A stretch of 64,000 nucleotides of DNA. It comes from Prochlorococcus sp. AG-347-K18. GTDB lineage: Bacteria; Cyanobacteriota; Cyanobacteriia; PCC-6307; Cyanobiaceae. Below the pieces are notes generated by a model that worked only from the letters and a program-made list of their open reading frames with translations, searched no databases and had not been told where the DNA came from. Below are positions 1 to 9,810 of this stretch, piece after piece. Location of the stretch: NCBI GenBank assembly GCA_003281365.1, contig QCCF01000003.1:62001-126000 (forward strand), written 5' to 3'. The position numbers and the translations under genes are program-made. Each line of letters begins with the position of its first letter. Within the stretch, counting starts at the first letter, position 1.

Positions 1-1
1 A

Positions 2-98
2 TCAAAGTACTTTCCCTTCATGTCCAACTGTTAATCCACAAGCCACCGCTTCTTTATTATCAATGTTAAATACTAAAAACTATATGAAAAAATTGTAA
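2..98. other. possible gene remnant at window edge
   Basis: On the minus strand a short open stretch ends at a TGA at 2-4 and is closed upstream by an in-frame TAG about 25 codons earlier. It reads ...DNKEAVACGLTVGHEGKVL, which is compositionally more protein-like than the surrounding AT-rich DNA, but it has no start codon. On the plus strand another frame is open from base 3 to a TAA at 96-98 and could be the tail of a gene entering from the left. I cannot tell which is real and recognise no family. Confidence 0.15.
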
Positions 99-100
99 TT

Positions 101-1150
101 ATGAAAAAATCAATATTATTAATTACAGGAGCTGGCGGATGGCTAGGGAGTACTTTAATAGAAATGTTATCTAAGAATGGAATATCAAATACTTATGATT
201 TAATTATTATTTCTTCTTTATCATCTTTTGATTATAAAGATATAGATTTGGGTTTAATTAAAAAAAATTTTTCAGAAAAAAATTTAATACTAAAGAATAT
301 TGAAGGGGATTTAGCTGATAATAAATTCTATAAGAAGTTAGCACATTTAATAAATGATAATGATGAGTTATCGATAGTTTATACTTCATCTATTATTCAT
401 GCAAAATCAGCAAAAGAATTTAGAAAAATTAACTTCGAGTCTTTAAAAATATTTGTGAATTTCATTAAAAGTTTTAAACTAGACAAATTCATTTATATAT
501 CTTCTAATTCTCCTTTTGGTTTTAATAAAGGGAATGAAAAATTTAATGAATCGACTAGATATCACCCAATTGGAAATTATGGTAAAACAAAAATGCTTGC
601 TGAACAATTTTTACTCAAAAACATATCTAAGAATTATTTAAAAATCCTTAGGCCTCCATGGTTTCATGGACCAAATATGCCAGAAAGACAAAAATTATTT
701 TTTAAAAAAGTTTCACATGGATCTTTCCCTATTATTTATCCAGGAAATAATAAAAGATCAATAATAAGCACTATTGATTTATCAATTGCGATTATAAATT
801 TCCTAAAAAATAATACACAACACAACATATATTGCCTAAGTGAACCAAATACAATATCAATGTTAGAATTTATCAAGATAATTCAAAGATCTGCTAAAGA
901 ATTAAATATAATTAAAAAAACTAAGCCAGTTTTTTTTCTCCCTCCACTTACTTCAACTTTTTTATGTATGTTAGATATTTTCCTACAGAAATTAGGTTTC
1001 TATTCCAAAATAATACATGTAGTTTCAGAACTCGGGATGAATATAGAAATGGATTCCTCTAGATATAGAAAAGAATTTCCAAACCACAAATTTTCAACTA
1101 TAAAAGAAACTATTAAAAATGAATTAAGAGAAACATTTAAAGAAAATTAA
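101..1150 (+). CDS. NAD-dependent epimerase/dehydratase (extended SDR)
   Basis: A 349-residue nucleotide-sugar-type extended short-chain dehydrogenase. The N-terminal Rossmann motif GAGGWLG (about residues 10-16) binds NAD(P), and the catalytic pair is Y160-x3-K164 (YGKTK) preceded by the ISSNSPFG strand near 133-140. The substrate cannot be read from sequence; the C-terminal half is divergent. The gene is followed 40 bp later by a second SDR on the same strand, suggesting one transcript for a surface-sugar modification. It starts at an ATG and is very AT-rich, as expected for an island-type polysaccharide gene. Family call is firm, specific function unknown. Confidence 0.8.
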   Translation: MKKSILLITGAGGWLGSTLIEMLSKNGISNTYDLIIISSLSSFDYKDIDLGLIKKNFSEKNLILKNIEGDLADNKFYKKLAHLINDNDELSIVYTSSIIHAKSAKEFRKINFESLKIFVNFIKSFKLDKFIYISSNSPFGFNKGNEKFNESTRYHPIGNYGKTKMLAEQFLLKNISKNYLKILRPPWFHGPNMPERQKLFFKKVSHGSFPIIYPGNNKRSIISTIDLSIAIINFLKNNTQHNIYCLSEPNTISMLEFIKIIQRSAKELNIIKKTKPVFFLPPLTSTFLCMLDIFLQKLGFYSKIIHVVSELGMNIEMDSSRYRKEFPNHKFSTIKETIKNELRETFKEN

Positions 1151-1190
1151 ATAGATAATTTGTAAGATATGATTAAAAAAAAACATTAAA

Positions 1191-2237
1191 ATGTACAAAA
1201 ATGCATTAGTCACGGGCGGATCGGGATATTTTGGAACACTTTTATGTAAGCAGCTCGCAATTGAAGGTTGGAATGTAAGAAATCTTGATATAAATCCTCC
1301 AGAAGAAAATTTAGAAAATGTAGATTTTTATAAATATGATGTAAGAGATCTATCGCAAGCCAAATTAATTTTTAAAGACGTAGATACCATTTTTCATAAT
1401 GTAGCCTTAGTTCCAATAACTAAATCTTCAAATTATTCAGAAACAAATCTTTTGGGTACAAAAAATACAATTGAAATGGCAATAAAATCTGGAGTAAAGT
1501 CTTTCATTTATACTTCAAGCAGTGCTGTTTTTGGCGTCCCGAAAAGTAATCCTGTAAAAATTCACGATGTCCCAATTCCAGCTGAAAAATACGGAAAATC
1601 AAAATTAGATGCTGAGTTTCTTACAAGCACCTATAGTTCAGAAATTGATGTAAGCATAATCAGACCAAGAACCATCCTAGGTCATGGGCGATTAGGTATA
1701 TTTCAAATATTATTTGATTGGATTTCAAAAGGTTGGAATATCCCTGTATTGGGTAATGGTGAAAATATTTATCAATTTGTTCATGCTGATGATCTTGCAA
1801 AAGCCTGCATATTAGCTTCAAGTTCCAAAGGACTAAATTATTATAATATTGGGGCTAAAAATTTTTGTAGTATGAGAGAAACACTTGAGGCTCTATGCAA
1901 TTATGCTGAAACAGGTTCTAAAGTTATATCCCTACCACAGAATATTTTTGAGTATTTTATGAATTCTGCTTCTTTTTTAAGACTTTCTCCATTGGGAGCA
2001 TATCACTCTCTGATGTATGGAAGAAGTCTTTATTTTGACACGACAAAGGCAGAAAATGAACTTGGATGGAAACCTACCTATTCAAATAAAGATTCAATCA
2101 TTGATTCATATAAATTTTATAAATCTAATAAAGATAAATTTAATTCAAATGATATAAAACTAGATAAGTCCCCTCATTCATTGCCTATGAAGCAAGGTAT
2201 CCTGAAATTATTAGGGTATATATTAAACATTATTTGA
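1191..2237 (+). CDS. NAD-dependent epimerase/dehydratase (extended SDR)
   Basis: A 348-residue extended SDR. GGSGYFG (residues 9-15) is the dinucleotide-binding loop, D33 in NLDINPP suggests NAD preference, TSSSAVFG (109-116) supplies the catalytic Ser/Thr, and Y134-x3-K138 (YGKSK) is the active-site pair. The C-terminal substrate domain resembles NAD-dependent epimerases of the WcaG/GalE/3-beta-HSD type. It lies 40 bp after another SDR in the same orientation. Its last 15 bases overlap the 3' end of the convergent gene 2223-2822. It probably interconverts an activated sugar for surface polysaccharide, but the substrate is not evident. Confidence 0.8.
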   Translation: MYKNALVTGGSGYFGTLLCKQLAIEGWNVRNLDINPPEENLENVDFYKYDVRDLSQAKLIFKDVDTIFHNVALVPITKSSNYSETNLLGTKNTIEMAIKSGVKSFIYTSSSAVFGVPKSNPVKIHDVPIPAEKYGKSKLDAEFLTSTYSSEIDVSIIRPRTILGHGRLGIFQILFDWISKGWNIPVLGNGENIYQFVHADDLAKACILASSSKGLNYYNIGAKNFCSMRETLEALCNYAETGSKVISLPQNIFEYFMNSASFLRLSPLGAYHSLMYGRSLYFDTTKAENELGWKPTYSNKDSIIDSYKFYKSNKDKFNSNDIKLDKSPHSLPMKQGILKLLGYILNII

Positions 2238-2822
2238 AATTTTATTCTTAGGAGGAATCAATTCAGGTTTTGCACTTTTTTTATCTAAATTAAAATAGTT
2301 CGACAAAAGAATATTAAATCTTGCCCAATATCTTCCCTTATTAGAAAGCATATATCTATCTTCATCTGTAATATAAATATTTCCAAGGAATATTTGCTCA
2401 TTTACTCTCTTCTGGGCTTGATATTTCCCGTCCATATAATTGTTTTTTAGACTCCAGTTAATCTGATCAAGATTTAATGATTCTTTGGAAGAATTCAAAG
2501 TACCTATAATATTTACACTTAAAGATCTATCAATTATTGATGGGAATAGTGACCAAAAATTAATTGAAATCAAACAGGATATTAAAAGGGAGGAAAAAAT
2601 ACTATAAAAAGAAAAATTCCTTATGAAGCTAAATTTTCTTATGTAAATAGTCAAAAATTTTATAAAAACAAAGAAAAAGAATAAATAAAGATTAAAAAAC
2701 ACAATTTGTTTATTTCCGAAAATAAAAATAGGATCCTCAATATTCCTAAGAAAGAAAATTATGAAAATAACATTTAGAATTATTGAAAAAATTAAGACTC
2801 TAAAAGAATAACTTATATTCAA
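2223..2822 (-). CDS. hypothetical membrane protein
   Basis: A 199-residue protein of no recognised family. Three hydrophobic segments are visible (about residues 8-26, 40-60 and 75-95); the C-terminal half from about residue 100 is soluble and contains YMDGKYQAQKRVNEQIFLG and a following ITDEDRYMLSNKGRYWARF stretch that looks like a conserved domain. The start is TTG at 2822, with an in-frame stop a few codons upstream and no ATG. It converges on and overlaps the upstream SDR by 15 bp. Its setting among nucleotide-sugar genes suggests an envelope role, but this is inference only. Confidence 0.6.
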   Translation of the reverse strand: MNISYSFRVLIFSIILNVIFIIFFLRNIEDPIFIFGNKQIVFFNLYLFFFFVFIKFLTIYIRKFSFIRNFSFYSIFSSLLISCLISINFWSLFPSIIDRSLSVNIIGTLNSSKESLNLDQINWSLKNNYMDGKYQAQKRVNEQIFLGNIYITDEDRYMLSNKGRYWARFNILLSNYFNLDKKSAKPELIPPKNKISNNV

Positions 2823-2994
2823 ACTAATAATTTATAAGTATTATTTTAATTTTAGTATTTACCTTTTATGCTGTAAAGCGGAGAAAAATGATTAATTTAA
2901 ATTTATACTAAACAAATAAATTTTCTATCAAAAAATTAAAATTTATTTTATTATTATTAGATTTGTAAAATAACAGCATAATCGATTAATTAAA

Positions 2995-3651
2995 ATGCAA
3001 TTTTCAGAATTTATTTCAAATATTCCAAACCTTATAAGTAATGCAATTGAAATGAATAGATTACTTGGCTATTTAGTTATTTTTTTAGCTATGTTTTTAG
3101 AAAATATTATCCCACCAATTCCATCAGAAATAATTATGCCACTGGCAGGTTTTTATGTTTTTAAAGAGCAATTAAATTTTACTCCAGTCGTGTTAGCAGG
3201 TTTATTTGGAACCGTTGCAGGTGCCTTCCCTTGGTACGCAATTGGTAGATTAGCCAATGAAAATCGGATAGCAGATTTACTAAATAAGTATGGTAAATGG
3301 TTCGGTATTAATGGAAATGATTTCAAGAAAAACAAAAAATGGTTTAAAAAATATGGAACTTCCTTGGTTTTTTGGGGGCGTTTAATTCCTGGTATAAGAA
3401 CATTAATATCTATACCGGCAGGTATTGAGTTAATGCCTCTGATGCCTTTTACCTTATGGACAACTGCAGGAAGTTTGATTTGGACTTTATTCTTGACAAT
3501 CTCTGGAATATTATTGGGGGAAAGTTATCTTAGAGTTGAAAAAATTCTAAACCCTTATTCAAGCATCATTAAGAAATTAATCTTATTTATTTTTATTGGT
3601 TTTATTTTTTATGCAGTAATAAAATTTATTAAAAAAAAATTCTTTAGTTAA
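2995..3651 (+). CDS. DedA family membrane protein
   Basis: A 218-residue DedA/SNARE-associated (VTT-domain) inner-membrane protein. The N-terminal part holds the re-entrant segment ENIIPPIPSEIIMPLAG (about 36-52), and the diagnostic FWGRLIPGIRTLISIPAG lies at about 124-141, followed by further helices and a Lys-rich C-terminus. Some DedA proteins act as undecaprenyl-phosphate or phosphatidylethanolamine transporters; recycling of undecaprenyl phosphate would fit the neighbouring surface-sugar genes, but the substrate here is inferred. It ends 10 bp from the convergent ugd. It is preceded by about 170 bp of AT-rich non-coding DNA with no recognisable element. Confidence 0.85.
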   Translation: MQFSEFISNIPNLISNAIEMNRLLGYLVIFLAMFLENIIPPIPSEIIMPLAGFYVFKEQLNFTPVVLAGLFGTVAGAFPWYAIGRLANENRIADLLNKYGKWFGINGNDFKKNKKWFKKYGTSLVFWGRLIPGIRTLISIPAGIELMPLMPFTLWTTAGSLIWTLFLTISGILLGESYLRVEKILNPYSSIIKKLILFIFIGFIFYAVIKFIKKKFFS

Positions 3652-3661
3652 TAATAATAAA

Positions 3662-5077
3662 TTAAATTCCAACACCCAAGCACCAAATATTAAGACCTGA
3701 AGATTTTACTTTTTCTATTTGGATTATATTTCTTGTATCAAAGACCCAGCCAGGTTTCCTCATTGATCGAGATATTTTTTGCCAGTTTAAATTTGAATAG
3801 TCTTCCCATTCGGTTAAAATTATTATTGCGTCAGATTCTTCTACTGAATTATATATATCCTTTTCAAACTCCAATCCGCAATCATAAAAAGGTAAATTTT
3901 TGTTTCTTAAATAATTTTTTATATCGCCTATAATTGATTCTTCATCTACTTTAGGATCATGTATTACAAGTTTAGCTCCTTCATTTATCAAATCAGCACA
4001 TATTGATATTGCTGGAGACTCTCTTGTATCATTAGTATTAGCTTTGAAAGCAAACCCTAAAATAGAAAGTTTTTTATTAGCTAAATTACCAAAAAGTTTT
4101 TCAACAATAATTTTATATATTCTATCTTTTTGCCAATCATTTATTTTTACAACCTCTTCCCAAAAATTTGCAACTTGGTCTAAACCATAATAGTTGCATA
4201 AATAAACTAGATTAAGAATATCTTTCTTAAAACAACTACCGCCGAATCCTGGGCCTGGATGAAGAAATTTTGCCCCTATTCTAGTATCAGTACCAACAGC
4301 TTTTGAGACCTCATGTATATCAGCTCCAGTAACTTCGCAAACAGCTGAGATAGAATTTATTGAGCTTATTCTTTGAGCAAGAAATGCATTTGCAGTTAAT
4401 TTTGAAAGTTCACTACTCCATAAATTTGTTGAAATTATTTTCTCTGCAGGAACCCAATTTAAATAAATATCTCTCAATAAATTTATTGCTTTTGTATTAT
4501 CTCCTCCAATAAGAACTCTATCAGGGAATAGAAGATCATTTATAGCAGTACCCTCAGCTAAGAATTCGGGATTAGATAATACAGAAAAAGTTTTCTTTGG
4601 GGTTTTTCCAGATTCATTATTTGAGTAAGAATTTAAAATATTCTTAATTGTGTATGCAGTTTTCACAGGCAAAGTACTCTTTTCAACAACAATTGTATGT
4701 CCAACAGAAGCTGAAGCTATTTGCCTTGCAGAACTCTCAACCCATCTCAAATCACTTGCTTTCCCAGCACCAATACCTTTTTGTTTTATTGGAGTATTTA
4801 CTGACATGAATACAATATCTGATTCCATTATGGATTCTTCAATCTTAGAAGTAAAAAATAAATTTTTATTTCTTGTTCTTCCAACTATTTCAGCTAAACC
4901 TGGCTCGAAAACAGGAAGACAGGATAAGTCTTCATTATTCCAATCATCAATTCTTTTTTGATTTATATCAACAACTTTAATTATTAAATTTTTACACTTA
5001 TCAGCTATCACTGCCATCGTAGGACCTCCAACATAACCAGCCCCAATACAACATATTTTTATTTGTTGTTTATTCAT
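3662..5077 (-). CDS. ugd: UDP-glucose 6-dehydrogenase
   Basis: Oxidises UDP-glucose to UDP-glucuronate with two NAD+, the entry step for UDP-GlcA, UDP-Xyl and UDP-GalA. The 471-residue length and motifs match the long (eukaryote-like) UGDH type: N-terminal GAGYVGGPT (12-20), NPEFLAEGTAI at about 169-179, and catalytic Cys282 in GPGFGGSCFKKD. The C-terminal UDP-binding domain contains GFAFKANTNDTRESPA. The next genes on the same strand (5174-6136 and 6255-7289) use UDP-GlcA as substrate, so the three form a coherent pathway, probably partly co-transcribed although spacers are about 100 bp. Confidence 0.95.
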   Translation of the reverse strand: MNKQQIKICCIGAGYVGGPTMAVIADKCKNLIIKVVDINQKRIDDWNNEDLSCLPVFEPGLAEIVGRTRNKNLFFTSKIEESIMESDIVFMSVNTPIKQKGIGAGKASDLRWVESSARQIASASVGHTIVVEKSTLPVKTAYTIKNILNSYSNNESGKTPKKTFSVLSNPEFLAEGTAINDLLFPDRVLIGGDNTKAINLLRDIYLNWVPAEKIISTNLWSSELSKLTANAFLAQRISSINSISAVCEVTGADIHEVSKAVGTDTRIGAKFLHPGPGFGGSCFKKDILNLVYLCNYYGLDQVANFWEEVVKINDWQKDRIYKIIVEKLFGNLANKKLSILGFAFKANTNDTRESPAISICADLINEGAKLVIHDPKVDEESIIGDIKNYLRNKNLPFYDCGLEFEKDIYNSVEESDAIIILTEWEDYSNLNWQKISRSMRKPGWVFDTRNIIQIEKVKSSGLNIWCLGVGI

Positions 5078-5173
5078 TATAAAAATTTATCAATTTTCTT
5101 GATCTATATATTATAAATGTAAAAGTGATTAATTAAATTTAGGAACATATTTTTATTTATTTTTTTAAATTTG

Positions 5174-6136
5174 TTAAACATTTTGAAAAGAAATTCTCTT
5201 CTTAAAATAATCAATTGTTAAATCTAAGCCTTCACTAATGTTTGTTGAGGGTTGCCAATTTAATTTAGTCTTAGATATTTTTAAGCAAGGACATCTTCTT
5301 TTTGGATCATCCTCTCTATTTTCTAGAAATTTAAAAGCTAACTTATTTCCAGTTTTGATTTTGATCAAGTTTGCTAAATCTAAAATTGATATTTCTTGGT
5401 CATTCCCCAAATTCATAGGCTGATTATAATTTGAATTTATTAAAAGTAATAATCCAGATATAAGGTCATCGATATAACAAAAAGATCTTGTTTGATAACC
5501 ATTACCATAAATAGTGATTGGCTTATTTAAAATGGACTGAGATATGAAATTACATATAACTCTTCCATCATCCATTAACATATTTGGTCCATATGTATTA
5601 AATATTCTTGCGATTTTAACGTCAACTCCCAATCTTCCATACTCATAACAAAGTGTTTCAGCAATTCTTTTACTCTCTAAATAACAAGCTCTACTACTAT
5701 GTGTATTTCCAAAAGTTATTTCTGATTCTTTTTGAGGAAAATTAACACTATGTCCATAAATCTCACTTGTGCTTGCAAAAAGAAATTGAGCATTATTTCT
5801 TCTTGCAAGTTTTAGCATATTCAATGTTCCAAGTACACCAGTTTTTATAGTGTATATAGGATCTTCTTTGTATTTAGCGGGCGAAGCCGGTGAGGCTAAA
5901 TGCCAAACCTTATCTACATTTATATTTAAATTCTTAGTAACATCATGATCTATAAAATTAAAATTTGAGTGATTTTTCCAGTTTGAAAAATTAGTTTCGC
6001 TGCCAGTTTTTAAATTATCTAAACAAATCACTTTTTGACCATTTTCAAGTAATTTTTTGATTAAATGTGAGCCAATAAAACCAGCGCCTCCAGTAATAAG
6101 GTTTTTAGATTTAATATTTTCTTTTAAATATCCCAC
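5174..6136 (-). CDS. uxs: UDP-glucuronate decarboxylase (UDP-xylose synthase)
   Basis: A 320-residue extended SDR converting UDP-GlcA to UDP-xylose by NAD-dependent oxidation and decarboxylation. GGAGFIG (16-22) binds NAD; HLASPASPAKYKEDP (79-93) is the typical UXS substrate-loop signature; STSEIYG (122-128) and Y152-x3-K156 form the catalytic site; an RIFNTYGPNM segment follows. It is directly downstream of the UDP-GlcA 4-epimerase gene and upstream of ugd on the same strand, so it competes with the epimerase for the Ugd product. UDP-xylose commonly feeds back on UGDH in other organisms; nothing in the sequence shows this here. Confidence 0.92.
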   Translation of the reverse strand: MGYLKENIKSKNLITGGAGFIGSHLIKKLLENGQKVICLDNLKTGSETNFSNWKNHSNFNFIDHDVTKNLNINVDKVWHLASPASPAKYKEDPIYTIKTGVLGTLNMLKLARRNNAQFLFASTSEIYGHSVNFPQKESEITFGNTHSSRACYLESKRIAETLCYEYGRLGVDVKIARIFNTYGPNMLMDDGRVICNFISQSILNKPITIYGNGYQTRSFCYIDDLISGLLLLINSNYNQPMNLGNDQEISILDLANLIKIKTGNKLAFKFLENREDDPKRRCPCLKISKTKLNWQPSTNISEGLDLTIDYFKKRISFQNV

Positions 6137-6254
6137 TTTACAAGTTTTTCAAGTTATCAATAACATAAAAATTGTATCCATTCAGAAGAAAGGATAAATA
6201 AAAATGACTTCCTACATAGCCTACTCCTTTACTAAATAATAAACTTTTCATAGA

Positions 6255-7289
6255 TTAAGTGAAATATTTTTTATACCATTTCGAGAAATATTCTACCCCC
6301 TTTTCAACTGAAATATTTGGTTTGAAATCTATCCAATTTTGGAGAGAAGTTGTGTCAGCATTAGTACAAACAACATCTCCAGCTTGCATTGGCATTTTAA
6401 TTTTTTTACATTTTTTTCCTAAATTTTCCTCTAAAAGTGTAATAAAATAATCCAAATCAATTGCCTTTCCAAAACCAACATTAAAGATTCGATGAGGTGC
6501 AAATGATGAAGATGGGTCAGGATTACTACTGTCAAACATAGTATCTTTAGTAGACGGTTTTAAGCAACAGCGATAGATAGATTCAACGATATCATCAATA
6601 AAAGTAAAATCGCGTTTCATTAGTCCATTATTAAAAATATTTATTGGTTCCCCAGCCAAGATGGCTTTAGCGAAAATCATTGGAGCCATATCTGGTCTTC
6701 CCCAGGGACCGTATACAGTAAAAAATCTTAGCCCAGTAGATTTGATATTAAAAAGATGACTATAAGAATGAGCCATTAATTCATTTGATTTTTTTGTGGC
6801 CGCATAAAGGCTTATTGGATGATTTACTTGGTCTTTTTCTTGAAAGGGAATTTTTGTATTCCCGCCATATACTGAACTACTAGAACCATAAACCAGACTA
6901 TTTACATCGAATTTTCTACACATTTCAAGAATATTTCCAAACCCAACTAGATTACTTTGTATATATGAATTTGGATTTTCAAGAGAATATCTGACTCCAG
7001 CCTGAGCAGCTAAATTTACAACTATTAAATTTTCACCAGCCATTTCAAAAATATTATTTAATTGATCATAATTCTCTATTGATAGTCTGTGAAAATTCCA
7101 AAAGGAATTAAATCTATCATATCGCGGTGAAATTATATTTAATCTTGCTATTTTTAAATTCACATCATAATAATCATTTAAATTATCTATACCAATAACT
7201 TTATAACCATTTTTAATAAATTTCTTTGCTAAAGATGAACCTATAAATCCTGCTACACCTGTAATAATTATTGTATTTTTTTTTGTCAC
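6255..7289 (-). CDS. UDP-glucuronate 4-epimerase
   Basis: An extended SDR interconverting UDP-GlcA and UDP-GalA. It shows GVAGFIG near the N-terminus, the family-typical DNLNDYYDVNLKIARL segment, NLAAQAGVRYS, the SSSSVYGG strand, the Y-x3-K pair (YAATKKSNE) and the LRFFTVYGPWGRPDMA motif shared by GAE/CapI/LpsL enzymes. I placed the start at a GTG (7289), 7 codons before the nucleotide-binding strand; a TTG at 7313 would add 8 residues. First gene of the minus-strand UDP-GlcA group, separated from the divergent gmd by a 362-bp AT-rich gap. Confidence 0.9.
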   Translation of the reverse strand: MTKKNTIIITGVAGFIGSSLAKKFIKNGYKVIGIDNLNDYYDVNLKIARLNIISPRYDRFNSFWNFHRLSIENYDQLNNIFEMAGENLIVVNLAAQAGVRYSLENPNSYIQSNLVGFGNILEMCRKFDVNSLVYGSSSSVYGGNTKIPFQEKDQVNHPISLYAATKKSNELMAHSYSHLFNIKSTGLRFFTVYGPWGRPDMAPMIFAKAILAGEPINIFNNGLMKRDFTFIDDIVESIYRCCLKPSTKDTMFDSSNPDPSSSFAPHRIFNVGFGKAIDLDYFITLLEENLGKKCKKIKMPMQAGDVVCTNADTTSLQNWIDFKPNISVEKGVEYFSKWYKKYFT

Positions 7290-7313
7290 GCAAATTATGC
7301 TTGCATTTTTCAA

Positions 7314-7675
7314 TAATACAATATTTTTTTTTCTAAGTCTATTTACAAGGCTTATTTAAAAAAATATATTCTATTATTTTTAGTCTCTTAGTATTAAAAT
7401 TATTATTTAATTGATTTAAATAATTTTCATATGATGGCCAGTATTATATAAATTTTCTGCTAATTACTATATTCATAAATAAGGAATATATGTATTTTTC
7501 AAATAGCTATAAATATTTATTTTAAAAGATTTATTAAATTAAAATTAATAAATAAATTTTTTAAATTAAGAAGATAATTAATAAATCAAAACTAAGATTT
7601 TTAATTATTAAAATCAAGATTTCCAATTAATTAAAAAAACTAAGTTATTTCTTAAATTATCGTAGAATATTTAAT
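7314..7675. other. AT-rich intergenic region between divergent sugar genes
   Basis: This stretch is nearly all A and T and contains no ORF that looks coding, no tRNA and no convincing hairpin terminator. It must hold the promoters of the divergent UDP-glucuronate epimerase and gmd genes. Apart from the gmd -10 candidate I see no specific element. Confidence 0.6.
7663..7668 (+). promoter_or_regulatory. -10 element of gmd, possible leaderless start
   Basis: TAGAAT ends 7 bases before the gmd ATG at 7676. The usual spacing to the transcription start would put the 5' end at or within a base or two of the start codon, implying a leaderless or nearly leaderless mRNA. No clear -35 box is visible. 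Confidence 0.35.
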
Positions 7676-8770
7676 ATGAAAAGAAAAGTTGCCTTAATTA
7701 CAGGAATCACAGGTCAAGATGGAAGTTATCTTGCAGAGTTACTTCTTAATAAAGGTTATGAGGTTCATGGCATAAAAAGAAGATCAAGTAATTTCAATAC
7801 AAACAGAATAGATCATTTATATCAAGACCCTTATGAAGATGATAGAAAACTCTTTTTACACTACGGTGACTTAACAGATAGTACTAATATTTTAAAGTTA
7901 ATCCAATCTATTAAACCAAATGAGATTTACAACTTGGGAGCTCAAAGTCATGTAGCCGTTAGCTTTGAATCCCCAGAATATACAGCAAACTGTGATGCTC
8001 TCGGAATACTAAGAATACTGGAAGCTGTAAAAATTTTAAAATTAACAGACTTTACAAGAATCTATCAAGCAAGTACATCTGAATTATTTGGCTTAGTGAG
8101 AGAGACTCCACAAAAAGAAAGCACTCCTTTTCATCCTAGAAGTCCTTATGGGGTTGCGAAGCTTTATGCTCACTGGATTACAGTTAATTACAGAGAAGCT
8201 TATGGAATTCATGCCTCCAACGGAATTTTATTTAATCATGAAAGTCCCAGAAGAGGAGAAACTTTTGTTACGAGAAAAATAACTATAGGACTCTCAAAAA
8301 TTGATGAGGGTATAATTGATTGTCTTTATGTAGGTAATCTTGATGCGAAAAGAGATTGGGGACATGCCAAAGAATATGTTGAAATACAATGGAAAATCCT
8401 TCAAAAAGATAAACCAGATGATTATGTTATTGCTACAGGTAGGCAAGAAAGTGTAAGAAAATTCATTGAATTATCAGCTAAAGAATTAGGTTGGAAAGGA
8501 ATAGCTTGGGTCGGGAAAGGATTAAATGAAATAGGAAAAAGAATTGATACAGGTCAAACTGTAATTAGAGTTGAAAAAAAATATTTCAGACCTGCAGAAG
8601 TTAATAATTTGCTAGGAGATGCCTCTAAGGCTAGAAAAGAACTCAACTGGAGTCCAAAATTAACCCTTGAGAATCTTATTTCTGAGATGATCAAACATGA
8701 TAGAGCGATAATTCGAAAAGATACGATATTAATTAAAGAGGGATTTAAAGTTTATAATCCTCCAGATTAA
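7676..8770 (+). CDS. gmd: GDP-mannose 4,6-dehydratase
   Basis: Converts GDP-mannose to GDP-4-keto-6-deoxymannose, the first step to GDP-L-fucose. The 364-residue length is normal. [15 protein letters not shown] (10-24) is the Gmd-specific NADP-binding motif, [16 protein letters not shown] the cofactor-contact loop, STSELFG (133-139) and Y158-x3-K162 the catalytic residues, and [16 protein letters not shown] the oligomer/nucleotide-contact loop. The next gene, 4 bp downstream, is the GDP-fucose synthase, so the pair forms an operon. Its GDP-mannose substrate can be supplied by ManC at 12.2 kb. Confidence 0.96.
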   Translation: MKRKVALITGITGQDGSYLAELLLNKGYEVHGIKRRSSNFNTNRIDHLYQDPYEDDRKLFLHYGDLTDSTNILKLIQSIKPNEIYNLGAQSHVAVSFESPEYTANCDALGILRILEAVKILKLTDFTRIYQASTSELFGLVRETPQKESTPFHPRSPYGVAKLYAHWITVNYREAYGIHASNGILFNHESPRRGETFVTRKITIGLSKIDEGIIDCLYVGNLDAKRDWGHAKEYVEIQWKILQKDKPDDYVIATGRQESVRKFIELSAKELGWKGIAWVGKGLNEIGKRIDTGQTVIRVEKKYFRPAEVNNLLGDASKARKELNWSPKLTLENLISEMIKHDRAIIRKDTILIKEGFKVYNPPD

Positions 8771-8774
8771 AATA

Positions 8775-9806
8775 ATGGATCCACTTATTAATAAAGATGA
8801 TGTATTTTATATTCCTGGACATAGAGGGATGGTAGGGAGTGCTGTAACCAGACAGTTAATCAAAGAGGGTTTCTGTGATTCAATAGAGGCAAGTAATTTA
8901 ATACTAAAAACTAGAGAAGAATTAGACTTAACAAGAGCAGAACTAGTTTCTAAATTTTTTAAAATAAACAAACCAGATGTAGTTATTATTTGCTCTGCAA
9001 AAGTTGGAGGAATTGCACATAATAGTCAAAACCCTTTTGATTTCTTATCTGAAAATTTAAAAATACAACAAAACATAATCGAGAATGCTTGGATGCATGG
9101 TACACGAAGGTTACTTTTTCTTGGCAGTAGTTGCATTTATCCTAAATTATCAAAGCAACCTATAGTTGAAGAAGAGCTTCTTAGTAAATCACTTGAAAAG
9201 ACAAATGAATATTATGCTTTAGCAAAAATTACTGGAATAAAATTATGTGAATCATTAAGAATTCAGTACGGTTTTGATACTCTTGCTTTAATGCCCACAA
9301 ACCTTTACGGGCCTGGAGATAATTATCACTCTGATCACAGTCATGTAATGGCATCCTTATTAAAAAAATTTTTACTAGCCAAAGATAATGAACTTAAAGA
9401 AATAACTTGCTGGGGAGATGGTTCACCCTTAAGAGAATTTATGCATGTTGATGATCTTGCTGCAGCTTGCATACATGTCTTAAAATACTGGGATCCAGAT
9501 TCAAATACTGCACCAAAGGATCAATTTGGGAATAAATTATTTTTTTTAAACGTTGGAACGGGTAAAGACATCTCTATAAAAAACCTTACAAGCTTAATAG
9601 CAAAGGAAGTTGAATTTGAAGGGAAAATTACTTGGGATAAAAGTATGCCTAATGGAACGCCAAAAAAACAATTAAACGTTTCAAGATTAGAATCCATTGG
9701 ATGGAGACCTAAAATATCTCTTGAATCAGGAATTAAGATGACCATAAAAGAGTTGAAATATTCATTAAAAAGAAACCCCAATTTATTGAAAAATTTTCTA
9801 ATTTAA
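8775..9806 (+). CDS. fcl: GDP-L-fucose synthase
   Basis: The bifunctional 3,5-epimerase/4-reductase that turns the Gmd product into GDP-L-fucose. The 343-residue protein shows GHRGMVGSA (15-23) for NADPH binding, AKVGGIAHN, the GSSCIYP strand with Cys120 (equivalent to the catalytic Cys of the family) and Y147-x3-K151. PTNLYGPGDNYH and HVMASLLKKF are family-typical substrate contacts. It starts 4 bp after gmd and ends 4 bp before the convergent DUF3769 gene. Confidence 0.96.
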   Translation: MDPLINKDDVFYIPGHRGMVGSAVTRQLIKEGFCDSIEASNLILKTREELDLTRAELVSKFFKINKPDVVIICSAKVGGIAHNSQNPFDFLSENLKIQQNIIENAWMHGTRRLLFLGSSCIYPKLSKQPIVEEELLSKSLEKTNEYYALAKITGIKLCESLRIQYGFDTLALMPTNLYGPGDNYHSDHSHVMASLLKKFLLAKDNELKEITCWGDGSPLREFMHVDDLAAACIHVLKYWDPDSNTAPKDQFGNKLFFLNVGTGKDISIKNLTSLIAKEVEFEGKITWDKSMPNGTPKKQLNVSRLESIGWRPKISLESGIKMTIKELKYSLKRNPNLLKNFLI

Positions 9807-9810
9807 TTCT

